From Rhodospirillaceae bacterium (GTDB lineage Bacteria > Pseudomonadota > Alphaproteobacteria > Reyranellales > Reyranellaceae): a DNA stretch of 64,000 nt. A model generated the notes under the pieces. The model did not search any database. It was given only the letters and a program-made list of their open reading frames with translations, and had not been told where the DNA came from. The position numbers and the translations under genes were made by a program. Positions 62,984-64,000 of the stretch are shown here, piece after piece (the stretch's first letter is position 1; each line of letters opens with the position of its first letter). The DNA lies in NCBI GenBank assembly GCA_009772935.1, contig WOUR01000030.1:1-64000 (forward strand), given 5' to 3'.

Positions 62984-63859
62984 ATGCGCAACACCGGCAG
63001 CATTGAAGTCCGCAAGCTCCATCCGTTGTTCGGCGCGGAGATCACCGGCATCGACATCACGCGCCCCCTGTCGGCGCGTGAGTTCGGGCCGATCCGCGCC
63101 GCCTTCGAGGAGCATTCCGTGCTCCTGTTCCGCGACCAGGCGATGGACGATGATACGCAGATCGCCTTCAGTGAGAACTTCGGCCCGCTGGAAACGACGC
63201 TCAGCGCCAATCCGGCGGCCGGCACCAAGTTCCAGCGCCAGTCCAACCTCGACATCATGACCGGCGAGCCGATCCCGCCGGACGACATGCGCATGATCTA
63301 CCAGAAGGCCAACTACTTCTGGCATTCGGACTCGTCCTTCAAGCGCATCCCGTCGCTCTGCTCGATCCTGACGGCGCGGATCTGCCCGCCTGAGGGCGGC
63401 AACACCGAGTTCCTGAACATGCGTGCCGCCTGGGACGCGCTGCCACCCGCCCTGCAGGCGACGATCCACCCGCTCGTGGCCGAGCATGCGCTCTCCCATT
63501 CGCGCGACCGGGTACAGAAAGGCATCCTGAGCGCCAAGTCGCTGGCGGAGCTGCCGCCGGTCAAGCAGCGCATGTTCCGCGACAATCCCATCAATGGCCG
63601 CCGCGCCCTCTATATCGGCGCCCATGCCGGCCGCATCCTCGACTGGCCCGAGCCGATGTCGAAGGCGATCCTGTGGGAACTGGCGCAGCGTGCCGAGCAG
63701 CCGGAGTTCATGATGTCCCACGCCTGGCGCGAGGGCGACGTGATCGTCTGGGACAATCGCGCCGTGCTGCATCGTGCCACTTACTACGATGCGACCAAAC
63801 ACAAGCGCTTGATGCAGCGGACCACCATCGGCGGCGACGAGCTGACGGTTCCCCAGTAA
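62984..63859 (+). CDS. TauD/TfdA-family Fe(II)/2-oxoglutarate dioxygenase
   Basis: This 291-residue dioxygenase has the iron motif HSDSSF (His114, Asp116) and a distal His in RAVLHRATYYD near the C-terminus, plus the Arg for 2-oxoglutarate. It hydroxylates a small acid such as a sulfonate or aryloxyalkanoate; substrate is open. It is co-directional and adjacent to the serine hydrolase. Confidence 0.91.
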   Translation: MRNTGSIEVRKLHPLFGAEITGIDITRPLSAREFGPIRAAFEEHSVLLFRDQAMDDDTQIAFSENFGPLETTLSANPAAGTKFQRQSNLDIMTGEPIPPDDMRMIYQKANYFWHSDSSFKRIPSLCSILTARICPPEGGNTEFLNMRAAWDALPPALQATIHPLVAEHALSHSRDRVQKGILSAKSLAELPPVKQRMFRDNPINGRRALYIGAHAGRILDWPEPMSKAILWELAQRAEQPEFMMSHAWREGDVIVWDNRAVLHRATYYDATKHKRLMQRTTIGGDELTVPQ

Positions 63860-63862
63860 CAA

Positions 63863-64000
63863 ATGGCCGAACCCGCTTCAGCCGGTCCGCTCCCCGACGG
63901 CATGCCGTCGGGGCCACGGCGGCTCGCCGCCGTGGCGACCATCACCATCGGCCTGTCGATGGCGGTGCTCAGTAACTCGATGACCAATCTCGCCCTGCCC
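63863..64000 (+). CDS. MFS transporter, N-terminal part, cut by window end
   Basis: The frame starts at ATG 63863, 3 bp after the dioxygenase stop, and reads a basic stretch and then a first membrane helix (ATITIGLSMAVLSNSMTNLAL) typical of DHA2-type MFS transporters. Only 46 codons are inside the window. Confidence 0.7.
   Translation, partial: MAEPASAGPLPDGMPSGPRRLAAVATITIGLSMAVLSNSMTNLALP

Overview
This is a high-GC alphaproteobacterial chromosome segment. The tricarboxylate-type (Bug) solute-binding proteins, Liv ABC cluster, thiolase/SDR pairs, NIPSNAP protein and amidase suggest a metabolically versatile soil or water organism of the Rhodospirillales/Reyranella kind. The genus is an inference from gene content only. 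The window has two halves: an accessory island (1 to about 36.1 kb, running off the left edge) and core metabolic and transport DNA (about 38.0 to 64.0 kb). A scar zone of broken genes lies between them, and a second scar zone sits at 40.1-40.8 kb.

Island, left part (1-14.6 kb). A minus-strand plasmid/ICE maintenance block holds a ParB-like protein, a 1444-residue methyltransferase plus strawberry-notch helicase fusion (DarB-like), a Toprim primase-like protein, a DUF2493 protein and a small membrane protein. Two roughly 100-nt copies of a highly structured repeat lie in its gaps (about 41-139 and 2089-2188). Their stems are kept by compensatory base changes, so they look like a structured RNA. 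Next comes a tightly overlapping trio: a sigma/HTH-like protein, a 140-residue protein and an ImmA/IrrE peptidase. Four small plus-strand genes follow (DUF2188-like, unknown, DUF3892, Cys-motif protein), then a DnaQ-type exonuclease fused to a BRCT domain.

Island, defence part (14.8-34.3 kb). A remnant SF1 helicase is split by an IS21-family element with an exact 8-bp target duplication. Convergent to it is a minus-strand run: a YhaO/SbcD-like nuclease, a YhaN/SbcC-like ATPase, a TerB-type membrane-anchored protein, a DUF2791 (BrxD-like) ATPase and an Lhr-like helicase. The last three match the Shango anti-phage system as I recall it; the nuclease/ATPase pair directly upstream may be part of an extended version. 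Further right are a KTSC protein, an OLD-family ATPase/nuclease and an AbiE-type (type IV) toxin-antitoxin pair with an extra 78-codon gene. A tyrosine integrase closes the island beside a 46-bp copy of the 3' end of a tRNA-Arg(CCG) gene (36058-36103), the likely attR.

Scar zone (36.1-40.8 kb). It contains a broken HTH gene, an alpha/beta hydrolase, the C-terminal end of a second integrase, an intact thiolase/SDR pair, a second diverged tRNA-3'-end-like copy (40317-40361), and fragments of a TylF-like methyltransferase and an MBL-fold protein.

Core half. It has a MarC-family protein, then a minus-strand LivG-LivF-LivH-LivM-RraA-cyclase run with the LivK-type binding protein divergent and followed by a strong terminator. 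Two tandem MFS paralogues come next, then an orphan family-1 solute-binding protein, an alpha/beta hydrolase with a Bug protein, NIPSNAP and MBL-fold genes, an amidase, a lectin-like secreted protein, a second Bug protein, an SDR, a class-C beta-lactamase-like serine hydrolase, a TauD-family dioxygenase, and the first codons of an MFS transporter cut by the window end.
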